A stretch of DNA of 64,000 nt from Candidatus Rifleibacteriota bacterium (GCA_015233155.1 JADFYG010000026.1:13255-77254); one strand, 5' to 3'. Numbered from the stretch's first letter, positions 7,242 to 15,866 are shown. Program-made: numbers and translations. The notes: generated by a model from the letters alone, not told the origin.

Positions 7242-9944
7242 TTAACTTCGCTCGTCGATGACGACGCGAAGTTTTCCCGTGCGTGTGTTGCGTGGAAGGT
7301 TTCCAGGGGGAACCACTTCCAGTGCTATTACAAGTCCCATTCTCAACGCTTCCTTCAACTTGTAAGAACCACTCGAAAGAGCGGCTGACACACATTCTTT
7401 ATCAATGGTTTCTTCGCTTTCCACGCGTATCAACAGTTGCTCTTTACCATCGTGAAATCTGGCGACTAGCTGGAAATTCGGACTTACCTGGAATTCTGCA
7501 AGCCCGGATGCCACATCCCCTGGCAAAAGATTTATGCCTCCGATAACAAGAAGATCGTCACAACGTCCCAGAAGTTCGAAACTTGGTCCGGAAAAACCGC
7601 AGGAACAGGTAGTTTCTTTTGTCCAGCGTCCGAGATCGCCTGTGCGATATCGGATGATCGGCATGAGCTGGCGATCAAGGTTGGTAGCAACGATTTCACC
7701 GAATTGCCCGCTATTGGAAATTGGCTGAAAAGTTTCGGTGTCAATCAATTCTATATGCTGATACGATGTCAAAACATGGTGCACCGTTCCCTGGAGATGG
7801 GTGCATTGGAAACCGATCGGACCAGTGTCGACACAAGCATAACCGGCCGACCGCACATGTGAACAGCCGAGAGCTTCTTCGAGAAATCGCACGGTTGGAG
7901 CACGCAGATGCTCCCCGCCGTAGAGAATTTTTTCGATCTGAAGCGGTCTGCCAAGACGTTTAACTTCCTCGGCAAGCTGAACTATCACCGAAGGCAATCC
8001 GATTACCGCCGTTGCTTTGAAAATACGCAGATAATTAATGACATTGCCCATGTCGGATGCACCACCGATTGGCAGATTGAGACAGCCGATGTTCTCGAGA
8101 GCGCGACCGGCGACATTGAAGCTGGTCCAGAGGTTCCCGGCGAGAAAGAGGTTTCCGACAACATCTGATGGTATTATTCCGGCGGCGCGATAGATATATC
8201 CAAGCTCGTTTGTGGCGGTGCGATATTCATCATTGCGGTAAAAAGTGAATTTCGGTTCACCTGTGGTGCCTCCGCTTGCATAGACATAAGCATCCGTGAG
8301 GGGACCGGTAAGAATGGCTTCGGAAGCAGGTGGTGACTGTTGATAGAACGTTTCGCGATCAAGAAATGGCATTTTCTCAAGACGCTTGAGGCCGTGTCCC
8401 GAACTTGCGGCTATCAGGGGTGCATAATATTGTGATTTGTGCAATACACTGAAAAGACGATCAAGTCTGTCTTCCAGGATGGTTTGCTTGAACTCACCCG
8501 GGCCGGTTCCTGTCGCGGTATGTTCGACGGGCGGATTAGCTATTATATTGCCCGATATTGGACTCGGTTGGCAGCTTTCCCGGTCAACCCATTCGACGAG
8601 GCTGGAAAGCAGGAATGAGCCCTCGTGTGGCGCGCCGTCACGTCCTTCGCTCATGCCGCCCCAATCTGTTAAACGCCTGACACCTGCTTCAAGCAATCCG
8701 CGTTCGATGATCGGTCTGGTTTCGTTACTTACATTAAGTCCAACTGTTTGTAGAAACGCTGAAATAGGCACAATTTGTGCAATCAGTTCTTCGATGTTCG
8801 CAACGCGTTTGAAAAACAGGGTTCGGTTCAGGCAGGAGACACGAAATAAAGGAGTGCGTTCGAACACCAGTGTATAATCAAAATTTTCAGGGCATATGAG
8901 AGTCGCTTCTCCAAATGCCTGGCCCATTGTGGAAAGTTCACGCAAACGCCGTATCTCTACCTTTTCATCGAAGGAAAGTTCTCCACGAGGCAATTCTTCG
9001 GCAAGGGCAGTGAGCTCGGTCGATAGACGCCTCATCAGACGATATACCGGTTCGTCATCTTTTCCGATGACATAAACGACATGAGGGGAAGAGCAGGCTT
9101 GTTGATCCCAGCGGGAAAGATCGAGAGCGAGGCCGCGAACGGCAACAGAGTCTGGTTCCGGGGTAAGTGCAGATAATTCAGTTATGGCGAACGAATAGCG
9201 CGGACCATTTTCGATCAGCCTGGTTTTTTCACCAATGTGAGATTTCACGGAAGCCAGTGCTTCTTGCCCACCCCAAAAAAGTATCGTGAGATCGCTTTTC
9301 AGTAAGGGTGCTTCGACAGCAGCATCTCCGCCCTTCCAGGAAGTGAGTGCCTGTCGCGTCCAAATTATGTTGTCCGGGTCGCTTCGGCGCAGCGATTCAA
9401 GGAACAAAACCGGAAATAACGTATCAATGTGAGACATTTTCAGAATATTGACATTCTTTGTTATGATGCCCGCAACCAGGCTATCTACAGCACCAACGAA
9501 CACGTTGCCGGCAGCGAGATGTATAATCGGCGCACGCGGTCTGGCACGAAGATCGTATCCAAGTGAGGGAAGATTAACCCACCCGTCGAGCAGGTCTGCG
9601 CCACCCTCGCCAAGATCGCCGGACAGTCTTCGTCGAATATTGACGGGATTGCAAATAGCCGAAACAACGGCTAATCCTTCCTTTATCATGGCCGGGCTGA
9701 ACGATGTTCTGGAAGGCAATTCAGCCAGAGCAAATCGATACAAATCATTTTCGGGATTGCTCCAGATAGCCGAAACCCGTTCGAGAACTGCAAAAATTGA
9801 CTCCATGGGAATATCAGCAGCGCCGATGGTGCGTTCGCGGGCACGAACGAGAAGATCTGGAATGGCTTCCGGTGTAAGTCGTAACTCCGGAAGCGTATTT
9901 CCGAAAACAAAAGGAACGTCTGAAAGCCGCATTTCTATTTTCAT
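7242..9944 (-). CDS. LuxC-type acyl-CoA reductase fused to a PaaK/LuxE-type adenylate-forming ligase
   Basis: A 900-aa fusion. Residues about 1-450 match the LuxC acyl-CoA/acyl-thioester reductase family of the aldehyde dehydrogenase superfamily: an IIHLAAGNVFVGAVDSLVAG nucleotide-binding region (140-159), an ILFWGG stretch (221-226), and QQACSSPHVVYV with the predicted acyl-accepting cysteine at 284. Residues about 480-900 match the phenylacetate-CoA ligase branch of the ANL superfamily: ATP loop ASGGTTGEPK (556-565), RYRTGD (765-770), a CSCGF cysteine pair and GRCDDLLVIGG. LuxC enzymes reduce an activated fatty acid to an aldehyde with NADPH. Joining this to an acid-activating domain suggests one chain that activates and reduces its substrate. 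The start overlaps the LuxE-like gene by 4 bp (ATGA). No luciferase genes are nearby. The substrate is unknown. Confidence 0.88.
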   Translation of the reverse strand: MKIEMRLSDVPFVFGNTLPELRLTPEAIPDLLVRARERTIGAADIPMESIFAVLERVSAIWSNPENDLYRFALAELPSRTSFSPAMIKEGLAVVSAICNPVNIRRRLSGDLGEGGADLLDGWVNLPSLGYDLRARPRAPIIHLAAGNVFVGAVDSLVAGIITKNVNILKMSHIDTLFPVLFLESLRRSDPDNIIWTRQALTSWKGGDAAVEAPLLKSDLTILFWGGQEALASVKSHIGEKTRLIENGPRYSFAITELSALTPEPDSVAVRGLALDLSRWDQQACSSPHVVYVIGKDDEPVYRLMRRLSTELTALAEELPRGELSFDEKVEIRRLRELSTMGQAFGEATLICPENFDYTLVFERTPLFRVSCLNRTLFFKRVANIEELIAQIVPISAFLQTVGLNVSNETRPIIERGLLEAGVRRLTDWGGMSEGRDGAPHEGSFLLSSLVEWVDRESCQPSPISGNIIANPPVEHTATGTGPGEFKQTILEDRLDRLFSVLHKSQYYAPLIAASSGHGLKRLEKMPFLDRETFYQQSPPASEAILTGPLTDAYVYASGGTTGEPKFTFYRNDEYRTATNELGYIYRAAGIIPSDVVGNLFLAGNLWTSFNVAGRALENIGCLNLPIGGASDMGNVINYLRIFKATAVIGLPSVIVQLAEEVKRLGRPLQIEKILYGGEHLRAPTVRFLEEALGCSHVRSAGYACVDTGPIGFQCTHLQGTVHHVLTSYQHIELIDTETFQPISNSGQFGEIVATNLDRQLMPIIRYRTGDLGRWTKETTCSCGFSGPSFELLGRCDDLLVIGGINLLPGDVASGLAEFQVSPNFQLVARFHDGKEQLLIRVESEETIDKECVSAALSSGSYKLKEALRMGLVIALEVVPPGNLPRNTRTGKLRVVIDERS

Positions 9945-11107
9945 GCGGCAGGAGTCTGCAAAAGTTCAAGGGCAGTTATCGCACAACCTTTATGTTTGGC
10001 GAGTCCTGCGCGGCCAAGAATACGAATTGTTCCGCCGGGTCTGCCACAAGGGCAGTCCGGTTCTAGGGTGGCACGATCAGTTGTCAGAAGTGAAGTCGAT
10101 GGGTAGCTGGAAAGATATGGTGTCATCAGATGCAGGAGCCCTGGTTCACCGAAAGCCAGGGGCTTCAAAGTCTCCGGATCGATAATTCGCGCCCGGGAAT
10201 AAATTGGAACATGAAGTCGTCCATGTTCACAGTCAACGTATGGGATTCCATGTTCGACCATTCCGAAAGTGTCGCGGATATTTTCCGGAGGTATACCAAG
10301 GCGTTTTGCAACAACAGTCTTGAAAACTTCTTTCGTAACTTCACGATTTTTATCGACCTTCCAGCCCCCACCCGTCAGCACGAATGATCGTTGTCCCAGG
10401 TTCAGCTTTTTTCCCATGGTTTCCAGTTGTTCACACACTCGCCATAAATGTGCTGGAAAACCAAGAATGCGAACCGGATCTGGGGACTCCCCGAAAGCAA
10501 GAAGGCGCTTTACTGTTAAATCGAGGTCGAATTCGAATGTCGCAGTGTCTTTTTTCCAGCGAATCGCGTAGAAAACGGTCTTTCGAGCTGTAAGTCCGGT
10601 CAGGATCTTGTCGGAAAAGGCTGTGCCGACATTTTTTGCAATGCGCGGATCATAGGTGAAACAGAGATAGTTAACCTTTTCTGTTCGATCGACCAGTCCG
10701 AGCGAGCCAAAGATATGGTCGACGATCGTCAGAATGCGCTTCAACGATCGCCTGTCGAGAAAAATCGCACTCTTTTGGCCGCCTGTCCCGGAGGAGGTAA
10801 GTTCTATTGCAATTTTATCTTCTGGAATCGAGATAAGACGCCTCTCTTTGAAGATAGTCACAAACAATGGCGGAATAAGTTCTGGTAAGAACTGACCCTC
10901 GAATCGTTTGTCACCGCCAGTGTAACCCTTGACTCGCAAAAAATTTGCAAAAGGCAGGCATTTTGCCCTGTGCCAGCGCAATGCTTCGGCCATAGCAGAG
11001 TTGAAAAGACGATCGATCTCAGGTCCGTGATCGAATGCACGGTCGATGGCGAAGAGTTCTCCACATGATTTGAACGCAGCTCCTTCAGCCAAGTCTCCAC
11101 TCCTCAT
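9941..11107 (-). CDS. LuxE-like acyl-protein synthetase / adenylate-forming ligase
   Basis: About 388 aa in the LuxE branch of the adenylate-forming enzymes. LuxE activates a fatty acid as acyl-AMP and passes it to a cysteine, normally working with LuxC. Visible motifs: ELTSSGTGGQKSAIF (ATP loop), FVLTGGGWK, IRDTFGMVEHG, LLTTDRATL and a CPCGRPGG cysteine pair near the C terminus. Translation is coupled to the following LuxC-PaaK fusion (ATGA overlap). The start is uncertain: ATG at 11107 overlaps the upstream gene by 23 bp, ATG at 11140 by 56 bp, and neither has a good ribosome binding site. Because the downstream fusion has its own ligase half, the operon carries two acid-activating domains. 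Confidence 0.85.
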   Translation of the reverse strand: MRSGDLAEGAAFKSCGELFAIDRAFDHGPEIDRLFNSAMAEALRWHRAKCLPFANFLRVKGYTGGDKRFEGQFLPELIPPLFVTIFKERRLISIPEDKIAIELTSSGTGGQKSAIFLDRRSLKRILTIVDHIFGSLGLVDRTEKVNYLCFTYDPRIAKNVGTAFSDKILTGLTARKTVFYAIRWKKDTATFEFDLDLTVKRLLAFGESPDPVRILGFPAHLWRVCEQLETMGKKLNLGQRSFVLTGGGWKVDKNREVTKEVFKTVVAKRLGIPPENIRDTFGMVEHGIPYVDCEHGRLHVPIYSRARIIDPETLKPLAFGEPGLLHLMTPYLSSYPSTSLLTTDRATLEPDCPCGRPGGTIRILGRAGLAKHKGCAITALELLQTPAA

Positions 11108-12272
11108 CAAAATCAGGCTGACAACGTACCAGCATCTCATACCAGCATTTCATGAATGCATCAAGATATCTACGGTTGGTATCAACCAGATGGAGATCCA
11201 TAAAATCGAGTCTTTCAAATGAACGGGAAAAAGCGACATAATCTTCGCGGCGATTGTTCTCGGTCCAGCGCATTGCGGGAAAATAAGCATTGGGTAAAAA
11301 TCGTGCATCAATGGCGGCGCGTTGTAGTTCTGGCCTGTATGCACTGATTAGCAGTTCGATATATCGCATACCTACCTGGGATGCGGCTTCGCAAAACCAC
11401 ATTAAAACGCGACGCAGATCATCTATTTCGATACGATAAGCAACGATGACACCATTTCCATCCATTTCATTAAAATTCACGAAGATCTCGGCCTTCCCGT
11501 CTTCAGATGAAAAAAGAAGATTCGGATCAATGAATGGAAAGAAAACTTTGTTCATCAGGTCGTGATCCTGATATCTGTCGAATGTTTCGAGAACCTTAAT
11601 TTCGTCGCGCTCTACAATGAATACCATTGGCTCTCCCATCTGGCGCGGATCAGACAGAGGAAGATCTATCGACTGGTGTCCGGGAAGTCCAAGGACTTCG
11701 CTGACGATATTATAGAACTCCGCTACCTCTGGAACCAGAAGAGGGGGCGATCGGCGAAGATCGAAACATCCATCACGAAAGAAAACCTCCAGCCCGTGTG
11801 TTTCAAATGACTTTACTTTGCGCACATTTGGAAAAATGCCCATGGATTGAAAACCCAGGTGCTCGAGAACCAAAGCAGGAGCAACGCTCGTTGTGCGCGT
11901 AGTTGCATAGATTACATCGCATAAACGGGTTCGGCTTGTAAGGCGTTCAAGCCCATGGAGGACCATGGTACGCATGACATCCTGGCCTCGAAATTCGGGT
12001 AGAACTGCAGCGGCATAACACTTGCCAATTTTGTTGAGCGGATCTATAGCGAATATGACGGAACCGATAACGCGCTGATGTTCATGGGCAAGGGTCCAGA
12101 AAAAATTCGGATTTTCAATCTTTTTACGGATGATTGCCGGGTCCTGGACGTCCTTGAGGGTGTAACTTCCTTTGTAGACGGAGTCGTAGAGAGATATTAT
12201 GCCACCGATATCATTTTCTGTGGCTATCTGGAAATGAATTTCCCGGTTATCCTGAAGAGTAATTCGCTGCAT
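11085..12272 (-). CDS. GNAT-fold acyltransferase-like protein, first gene of the lux-like operon
   Basis: A 395-aa protein. The first 150 residues look like a GNAT N-acyltransferase domain: AVLPEFRGQDVMRTMVLHGLE resembles the acetyl-CoA-binding motif A (PxxRGxG/A-like), followed by an LVLEHLGFQSMG segment typical of the C-terminal part of the fold. The second half (about 225-385) may be another degenerate GNAT-like unit, with YIELLISAY, ARFLPNAYFPAMRW and REDYVAFSRSF. The ATG at 12272 follows GGAGAA at a long 12-base spacing. It leads the operon from a TTGACA promoter. GNAT enzymes transfer acyl groups from CoA or ACP to amines; which acyl donor is used here is unknown. Confidence 0.7.
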   Translation of the reverse strand: MQRITLQDNREIHFQIATENDIGGIISLYDSVYKGSYTLKDVQDPAIIRKKIENPNFFWTLAHEHQRVIGSVIFAIDPLNKIGKCYAAAVLPEFRGQDVMRTMVLHGLERLTSRTRLCDVIYATTRTTSVAPALVLEHLGFQSMGIFPNVRKVKSFETHGLEVFFRDGCFDLRRSPPLLVPEVAEFYNIVSEVLGLPGHQSIDLPLSDPRQMGEPMVFIVERDEIKVLETFDRYQDHDLMNKVFFPFIDPNLLFSSEDGKAEIFVNFNEMDGNGVIVAYRIEIDDLRRVLMWFCEAASQVGMRYIELLISAYRPELQRAAIDARFLPNAYFPAMRWTENNRREDYVAFSRSFERLDFMDLHLVDTNRRYLDAFMKCWYEMLVRCQPDFDEEWRLG

Positions 12273-12363
12273 GAACCGTCGATTTTCTCCCGAGTTTCAG
12301 GGAAATACCTGCCGGCATTTTTTGTCGAACAGTGTTCCGGCGAAATGCCCCGTAAAGCTTAGT

Positions 12364-12393
12364 AGTTTAGTTTTATTCAATGTTGGTTGTCAA
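12364..12393 (-). promoter_or_regulatory. Promoter of the lux-like operon
   Basis: On the minus strand a perfect TTGACA (12388-12393) is followed after 18 bp by TAAACT (12364-12369). The predicted start lies about 85 bp before the first gene's ATG at 12272. The -35 is consensus and the -10 matches at four of six positions. Confidence 0.5.
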
Positions 12394-12427
12394 GACTAAT
12401 TGAATTTGTTCCAGGGCCACTTAATTC

Positions 12428-12624
12428 TCACAGGGTAGGGCGCGAGCGCCTGGCGCGCCGAGTCCTATATCTGCAGATTATCACGGCTGGCCCGGCGGTC
12501 CAGCCCTGGTTGTTGAGTGCGGGCAATTCAAGCCATTTTCCGGGGGAGAGTTAAAGGGCCCTGCATTTGTTCTAACGGGAGCAGAGCACCGTGCCCCCGT
12601 ATAAGATTCACAAGACCCCTGTGA
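12428..12624 (+). ncRNA. Candidate structured RNA or leader upstream of xerC (family not recognised)
   Basis: This roughly 200-bp stretch has no credible gene and is richer in GC than its flanks. TCACAGGG (12428-12435) can pair with CCCTGTGA (12617-12624), closing the whole region. Inside, GGCTGG/CCAGCC makes a 6-bp hairpin around 12505-12525, ACGGG/CCCGT encloses a GCAC/GTGC-containing segment near 12577-12602, and GGCG-CGAG-CGCC forms a tetraloop hairpin near the 5' end. The 3' strand of the closing helix can instead pair locally (ATTCACA 12606-12612 with TGTGAAT 12620-12626). I looked for signatures of SRP RNA, RNase P RNA and tmRNA and saw none; a 6S-like layout is possible but unproven. 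The strand is inferred from the downstream xerC gene. Confidence 0.35.
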
Positions 12625-12675
12625 ATAAACGACATCTCACTTTGTTACGAAGGCTCATCAGAAAATGGTTTTGGC

Positions 12676-12701
12676 AAAAAAAAAATCTGTGCCCCCCCCC
12701 C
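12676..12701. repeat. Paired homopolymer tracts (A10 and C10) upstream of xerC
   Basis: Ten A residues (12676-12685) and ten C residues (12692-12701) lie six bases apart, about 77-100 bp before the xerC start. The C run is followed by TTGTGGGG, so CCCC-TTGT-GGGG can fold. Read on the minus strand this gives a small GC hairpin followed by a T10 tract, which could act as an antisense terminator. Tracts like these are prone to slippage. Confidence 0.6.
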
Positions 12702-12777
12702 TTGTGGGGTCGGAATTGTTATGCTATTCTTCGGAAACAATTTCCGTCCCCCATTTAAATTATGAATTGAGGGTTAC

Positions 12778-13674
12778 GTGCGAAATCTTCTCGGAAAATA
12801 CCTATGTTACCTGGAAAAAGAACGAGGAGTTTCTCTGCACACCGTGCGTGCATACACCGCTGATCTGGAGAGCTTTATCACCTGGATGGAATCGACTTTT
12901 CATGACTCTGGCATAGATCGTGCGACAACTTTGTCTCCTTCCGAATTGCGCACGTTTTGGGCACAGCGGCATGCCCAGAGTCTTTGCCAGGCAAGTCTGC
13001 GTCGTGCCCGCTCCGCGGTGCGCGGGCTTTTTAGATTTGGAATCCGTAGAGGCTTTCTGCACAACAATCCTCTTGACGCCATCGATACGCCTCGTGCACA
13101 TCGTCCATTACCTCGTCTTGCTGCTGAAAATGAAGTCGGTGCACTACTCATGGCCCCGGCACCAGATCTTACGGGACGCCGCGATAAAGCGATCATAGAG
13201 GTTCTATATGGCAGCGGACTGCGTGTCGCGGAATTGGCATCACTGCGTATATCAAATATCGATCTCGAAAAAGGCATGGGGCGAGTCACGGGCAAAGGGG
13301 CCAAAGAACGTTTGGTTCCCATCACCCCCGCTGCATGCACGGCAATTCGCACATATCTTGAGTTACGCCAGGCAGAGATACCTGATCCAGCCATTCCCGA
13401 TCACCTCTTTCTGAACAAGTTTGGTTCACCACTTTCGACGCGCGGCGTTGCACGCCTTCTCGACAAATACGTCCGACAAACTGGGATGCTTCGCAAGATA
13501 AATCCGCATGCCCTTCGACATTCTTTTGCAACGGTTCTTCTGGATGGCGGAGCTGATCTTCGTGCCGTCCAGGAAATGCTCGGCCATGCAAGTCTTTCCA
13601 CCACACAGATATACACTCACGTCAGCCGGGAAAAACTGAAACGGGTATACCGCAAGGCGCACCCCCGTGCATAA
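12778..13674 (+). CDS. xerC: Tyrosine recombinase XerC
   Basis: A 298-aa site-specific recombinase of normal XerC length. With XerD the family resolves chromosome dimers at dif sites. The N-terminal SAM-like domain (about 1-85) is followed by the catalytic domain with GSGLRVAELASL (first Arg), VTGKGAKERLVP (Lys), HALRHSFAT (His-Arg), LGHASLSTTQIYTHV (His and the Tyr nucleophile). All the catalytic residues are present. The start is GTG at 12778 with a GAGGG site four bases upstream. It is followed by hslV and hslU as in Bacillus (codV-clpQ-clpY), which makes XerC more likely than an integrase. Confidence 0.93.
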   Translation: MRNLLGKYLCYLEKERGVSLHTVRAYTADLESFITWMESTFHDSGIDRATTLSPSELRTFWAQRHAQSLCQASLRRARSAVRGLFRFGIRRGFLHNNPLDAIDTPRAHRPLPRLAAENEVGALLMAPAPDLTGRRDKAIIEVLYGSGLRVAELASLRISNIDLEKGMGRVTGKGAKERLVPITPAACTAIRTYLELRQAEIPDPAIPDHLFLNKFGSPLSTRGVARLLDKYVRQTGMLRKINPHALRHSFATVLLDGGADLRAVQEMLGHASLSTTQIYTHVSREKLKRVYRKAHPRA

Positions 13675-13752
13675 TACGCTAATTCATGATACATCAATTA
13701 GCGGCACGCTCTGATTAAGTTATATGATTCACGCCAGGAGTTGACATCACCC

Positions 13753-14283
13753 ATGGAAATGATCGGAACCACTATTCTAGCGGTCCTTCGGGACGGACAT
13801 CTTGCCATAGCCGGAGACGGTCAGGTCACTATGGGCAATCAGATCGTAAAAGGGCATGCACACAAAGTGCGTCGGCTCTATCATGGCAAAATTCTCGGCG
13901 GATTTGCTGGTCACACAGCAGATGCAATTACTTTGTTCGAGAGGTTCGAAGCAAAACTGGAAGGCGCTTCCGGAAACCTCAAAAAGGCAGCCGTCGATCT
14001 GGCGAAAGAATGGCGCACTGACCGTGTCTTAAGGCGTCTTGAAGCGATGCTGCTGGTCGGAAATAATGAAGAGATTCTGGTAATCTCCGGACAAGGAGAT
14101 GTTCTCGAACCCGACGAATCGATGACATCGATCGGCTCTGGAGCACCAATGGCTATTTCTGCAGCACGCGCCCTTTTGCGACATACTCAGCTTTCCGCCG
14201 AAGATATCGCCAGAATTTCTCTGGGAATCACCGCGGAAAGTTGTATCTACACAAATACCTCAATCCAGGTGGAAACCCTATGA
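13753..14283 (+). CDS. hslV: ATP-dependent protease subunit HslV (ClpQ)
   Basis: HslV is the N-terminal-nucleophile peptidase of the HslUV proteasome-like complex. The protein (176 aa from this start) has TTILAVLRDG, AGDGQVTMGN, KVRRLYHGKILGGFAG and KEWRTDRVLRRLEAML, all standard for the family. The catalytic threonine is the first T of TTIL, so about five residues (MEMIG) must be removed, as in Bacillus ClpQ, which also has a short N-terminal extension. AGGAG at 13736-13740 lies 12 bases before the ATG at 13753; a TTG at 13741 directly abuts the site and is unlikely to be used. The stop overlaps the hslU start (ATGA), so the two subunits are translationally coupled. Confidence 0.95.
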   Translation: MEMIGTTILAVLRDGHLAIAGDGQVTMGNQIVKGHAHKVRRLYHGKILGGFAGHTADAITLFERFEAKLEGASGNLKKAAVDLAKEWRTDRVLRRLEAMLLVGNNEEILVISGQGDVLEPDESMTSIGSGAPMAISAARALLRHTQLSAEDIARISLGITAESCIYTNTSIQVETL

Positions 14284-15761
14284 CAGAACCCATAGTCCCC
14301 CCCGGAAGTCCGGCATCTGAACGTCCCACCGGTGGCCCACCGTCCTCTTCAACAATTTGCCTTCCGCGGGGCGAACCCACCCCTCAGGAGACAGTCGCTG
14401 AACTTGATAAGTATATAATCGGTCAGGAGAAGGCAAAAAAAGCTGTAGCGGTCGCATTGCGGAATCGATTTCGTCGACGCCAGCTAGAAGAAAGTATGCG
14501 TGAGGATGTGAAGCCGCGCAATATATTGATGATCGGTCCGACAGGGGTCGGGAAAACAGAAATTGCTCGCCGTCTTGCGCAGATCTCCCAGGTTCCATTC
14601 GTCAAGGTCGAGGCGACGAAGTTTACGGAAGTCGGATATGTCGGCCGGGATGTCGATTCCATGATTCGCGACCTGATCGAGGTTGGAATCCGGATGATCC
14701 GGACGAAAAAAATGTCTACAGTGTCTCTGAAAGCCCGCGAGCGAGTCGATGAGCGTATTCTCGATATCCTTTTGCCCCAGGCGAAGGACCACCATCCGTT
14801 AAGTGGTTTCCATCGGGACTCAGAAAAACCTGAGGATGTGCCGATAGATCGTATGGAGACCGATTCCATGGTGCGTACGCGGGAAAAATTCCTGGCAAAG
14901 CTGAAGGCCGGGGAACTGGACGAAAAGACGGTGGAAATAGACGTAACAGAATCCGTTACTCCCGTCGTCGAAGTGATCTCTCAGAGTGGCGTCGAAGAGA
15001 TGGGCTTCAATCTCCAGGGCATTCAAAACATGCTTGGCAATATGTTTCCAGGCAAGCAGCGTCGTAGAAAACTCAAAGTACGTGAGGCACGCGAAATCCT
15101 GTATCACGAAGAGATCGCACGACTCATTGACCACGAGGAAGTGCAGCGCGAAGCGGTTCTGTTAGCTGAAGAGAGTGGGATAATCTTTCTTGACGAGGTC
15201 GACAAGATAGCCTCGTCTTATATTTCCAAAACCGGTCCGGATGTTTCCCGGGAAGGGGTTCAGCGCGATCTGCTCCCGCTGGTCGAGGGAACCACGGTAG
15301 TCACGAAGTATGGAATGGTCAAGACGGACCATATATTGTTTATTGCAGCCGGGGCTTTCAACGTCAGCAAACCATCAGATCTGATTCCTGAGTTGCAGGG
15401 ACGCTTTCCCGTCAGGGTGGAGCTTGAAAAGCTGTCTGCCGCTGATTTTAAGCGCATTCTGACCGAGCCGCAAAACGCTCTGATCAAGCAATATACTGCT
15501 TTACTTGGAGTGGATCGGGTGACTCTTTCATTCACTCCTGAAGCGATCAATCGCATTGCCGAAATCGCTCAGCAAGTCAATACAACCCAGGAAAACATCG
15601 GAGCCCGCAGACTGCAGACCATTCTGGAGAGGCTTCTCGAAGAAATCAGTTTTCAGGCACCCCAGGAAATCCAGGGACCCCATAGCATAGATCATAAACT
15701 TGTCGACGATATTCTCTCTCCGCTCCTTCAGGACCAGGACCTCACCCGCTTTATCTTATAA
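14280..15761 (+). CDS. hslU: ATP-dependent protease ATPase subunit HslU (ClpY)
   Basis: HslU is the AAA+ unfoldase that feeds substrates to HslV. The 493-aa protein has YIIGQEKAKKAVAVALRNR at the N terminus, Walker A GPTGVGKTE (about 86-94), the KFTEVGYVGRDVDSMIRDL pore region, an intermediate domain (about 110-270), Walker B IIFLDEVDK (about 300) and the sensor region GARRLQTILERLLEEISF. The C terminus LTRFIL matches the tail that docks into HslV and activates it. Start ATG at 14280 overlaps the hslV stop. There is no codY-like gene between hslU and flgB, unlike in Bacillus. Confidence 0.97.
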   Translation: MTEPIVPPGSPASERPTGGPPSSSTICLPRGEPTPQETVAELDKYIIGQEKAKKAVAVALRNRFRRRQLEESMREDVKPRNILMIGPTGVGKTEIARRLAQISQVPFVKVEATKFTEVGYVGRDVDSMIRDLIEVGIRMIRTKKMSTVSLKARERVDERILDILLPQAKDHHPLSGFHRDSEKPEDVPIDRMETDSMVRTREKFLAKLKAGELDEKTVEIDVTESVTPVVEVISQSGVEEMGFNLQGIQNMLGNMFPGKQRRRKLKVREAREILYHEEIARLIDHEEVQREAVLLAEESGIIFLDEVDKIASSYISKTGPDVSREGVQRDLLPLVEGTTVVTKYGMVKTDHILFIAAGAFNVSKPSDLIPELQGRFPVRVELEKLSAADFKRILTEPQNALIKQYTALLGVDRVTLSFTPEAINRIAEIAQQVNTTQENIGARRLQTILERLLEEISFQAPQEIQGPHSIDHKLVDDILSPLLQDQDLTRFIL

Positions 15762-15866
15762 GGACATTACCGAATGTATCTTCTCTTTTTTATCATGGAA
15801 GGCCTCCGGTCTCCACAATCCAGGCTCAGCGTTCGCCACGACGCGGCCACCCAGGAGGAATAAACC

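Noticed and set aside
12428-12624. Assignment of the structured stretch to SRP RNA, RNase P RNA or tmRNA
   Set aside because: The conserved sequence signatures of these RNAs are not visible. No tRNA or rRNA gene was recognised elsewhere in the window either.
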